Assembly: GCA_007753675.1 (NCBI GenBank)
Contig: CP036432.1
Location: 3,508,394-3,572,393 of the forward strand
Source: Stieleria magnilauensis
GTDB lineage: Bacteria; Planctomycetota; Planctomycetia; Pirellulales; Pirellulaceae
DNA: 64,000 bases
Direction: 5' to 3'
Under the pieces are notes generated by a model that was given only the letters and a program-made list of their open reading frames with translations, had not been told where the DNA came from and made no database searches. Of this stretch, positions 63,420 to 64,000 are shown in pieces. How positions within the stretch are numbered: position 1 is the first letter of the stretch; the number at the start of each line of letters is the position of its first letter. Both the position numbers and the translations under genes were made by a program.

Positions 63420-64000
63420 TTAGGAAATCCCAAGGATTTCGAACCCATCACGGAAAATCAACTTCTCGATTTCCTGTTCATTCAATGTGGGCAGATTCGT
63501 TCCCGCCACCATCTCGTTTAGTTTTCTCAATCCCGAGATCGATTCGTTGACCGTCGTGAACGGGTAGTCGGAGCCAAACAACAGCTTGTTCCAAACGCCG
63601 TACTCCTGGACCAGCATCAGGCTGTTGTAAAGTTGCCACGGTCGATAGTGCAGCGCACTGATGTCGGCAAACACATTGGGGTGCTTTCGAATGGTCGCCA
63701 CGCACTCACCCTCGTACGGATGACTGAGGTGCGCCAGAACGAACTGAATCTCGGGGTGTCGCGTCGCAACGGGGTCGATCAATCGAGGCAACGTGTATTT
63801 CAACGGTGCTTGGCGGACAAAGGTGGTTCCGGTGTGCAGCAATACCGGCAGCCGCTTTTCTTCGACGTATTTCCAGAGCGGTTCCAGCCGATCGTCGTCG
63901 ACGCCGAAGCCCGCGTACATCGGCAGAAGCTTGACACCACAAAGCCCCAGTTGCTCGTGTCCGTGCCGCATTTCGTCTTCCCATCCCGCTTGGGTTGGGT
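63420..64000 (-). CDS. Amidohydrolase-2 (TIM-barrel) family protein, partial
   Basis: The frame is open to the window edge, so the N-terminal part (including the first metal motif) is not visible. The seen part reads GVKLLPMYAGFGVDDDRLEPLWKYVEEKRLPVLLHTG, FVLAHLSHPYEGECVATIRKHPNVFADISALHY and KLLFGSDYPFTTVNESI, with the histidines and the aspartate (GSDYPF) of amidohydrolase_2 enzymes such as ACMSD-like decarboxylases. It converges on the PLP-enzyme gene with an eight-base gap. Whether it belongs to the same pathway is open. Confidence 0.85.
   Translation of the reverse strand, partial: PTQAGWEDEMRHGHEQLGLCGVKLLPMYAGFGVDDDRLEPLWKYVEEKRLPVLLHTGTTFVRQAPLKYTLPRLIDPVATRHPEIQFVLAHLSHPYEGECVATIRKHPNVFADISALHYRPWQLYNSLMLVQEYGVWNKLLFGSDYPFTTVNESISGLRKLNEMVAGTNLPTLNEQEIEKLIFRDGFEILGIS

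Overview
The window looks like chromosome of a planctomycete, most likely Pirellulaceae (Rhodopirellula-like). Typical markers are a DUF1552 protein paired with a DUF1587/1592/1588/1585 'planctomycete cytochrome', a DUF1559 prepilin-like protein followed by a tiny lipoprotein, a run of four secreted sulfatases, Tat-exported enzymes, a DUF3160 protein, and long intergenic regions full of palindromes. I saw no tRNA, rRNA, CRISPR array or phage module.

Layout. 1-4.5 kb: end of a PQQ/beta-propeller-like protein, a DUF3311 + sodium:solute symporter pair, a small CopD-like membrane protein, and thiD. 5.2-9.4 kb: a two-gene RND efflux operon. 9.6-14.5 kb: an alpha/beta hydrolase, a truncated esterase, a small winged-helix protein, a Tat-exported protein of unknown function and a CARDB protein. 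14.8-19.1 kb: the DUF1552/DUF1592 pair. 19.4-23.7 kb: an array of about eleven 79-bp hairpin-forming repeats, into which two almost identical IS1380-family elements have inserted in opposite orientation. 23.8-29.2 kb: an M19 dipeptidase-like protein converging on an operon of a sialidase-like protein, a TctC-TctB fusion and TctA. 29.4-33.4 kb: copA with a CsoR-type repressor and a candidate operator, then an EF-hand protein.

33.5-45.3 kb: a block bracketed by two directly repeated IS110-family elements, holding an AraC-type remnant, the DUF1559 protein, a lipoprotein and four sulfatases. The non-coding region upstream of each IS110 transposase carries two 8-nt motifs matching the two ends of the element on opposite strands, the layout expected for the donor loop of a bridge RNA. 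45.4-50.2 kb: a leucine-rich-repeat lipoprotein broken by a 7-bp tandem duplication, a repeat-rich spacer and an IS1182-family transposase.

50.6-64 kb: an unrecognised secreted protein, a DUF3160 protein, an FAD-dependent oxidoreductase with a golvesin-like C-terminus, pirin, RidA, and a tight operon (sodium:solute symporter, HEAT-repeat protein, SDR oxidoreductase, AstE/aspartoacylase-type hydrolase, threonine-synthase-like PLP enzyme) followed by a convergent amidohydrolase. Together with RidA, that operon reads as an uptake and breakdown route for an N-acylated or otherwise modified amino-acid-like compound; the substrate is unknown.
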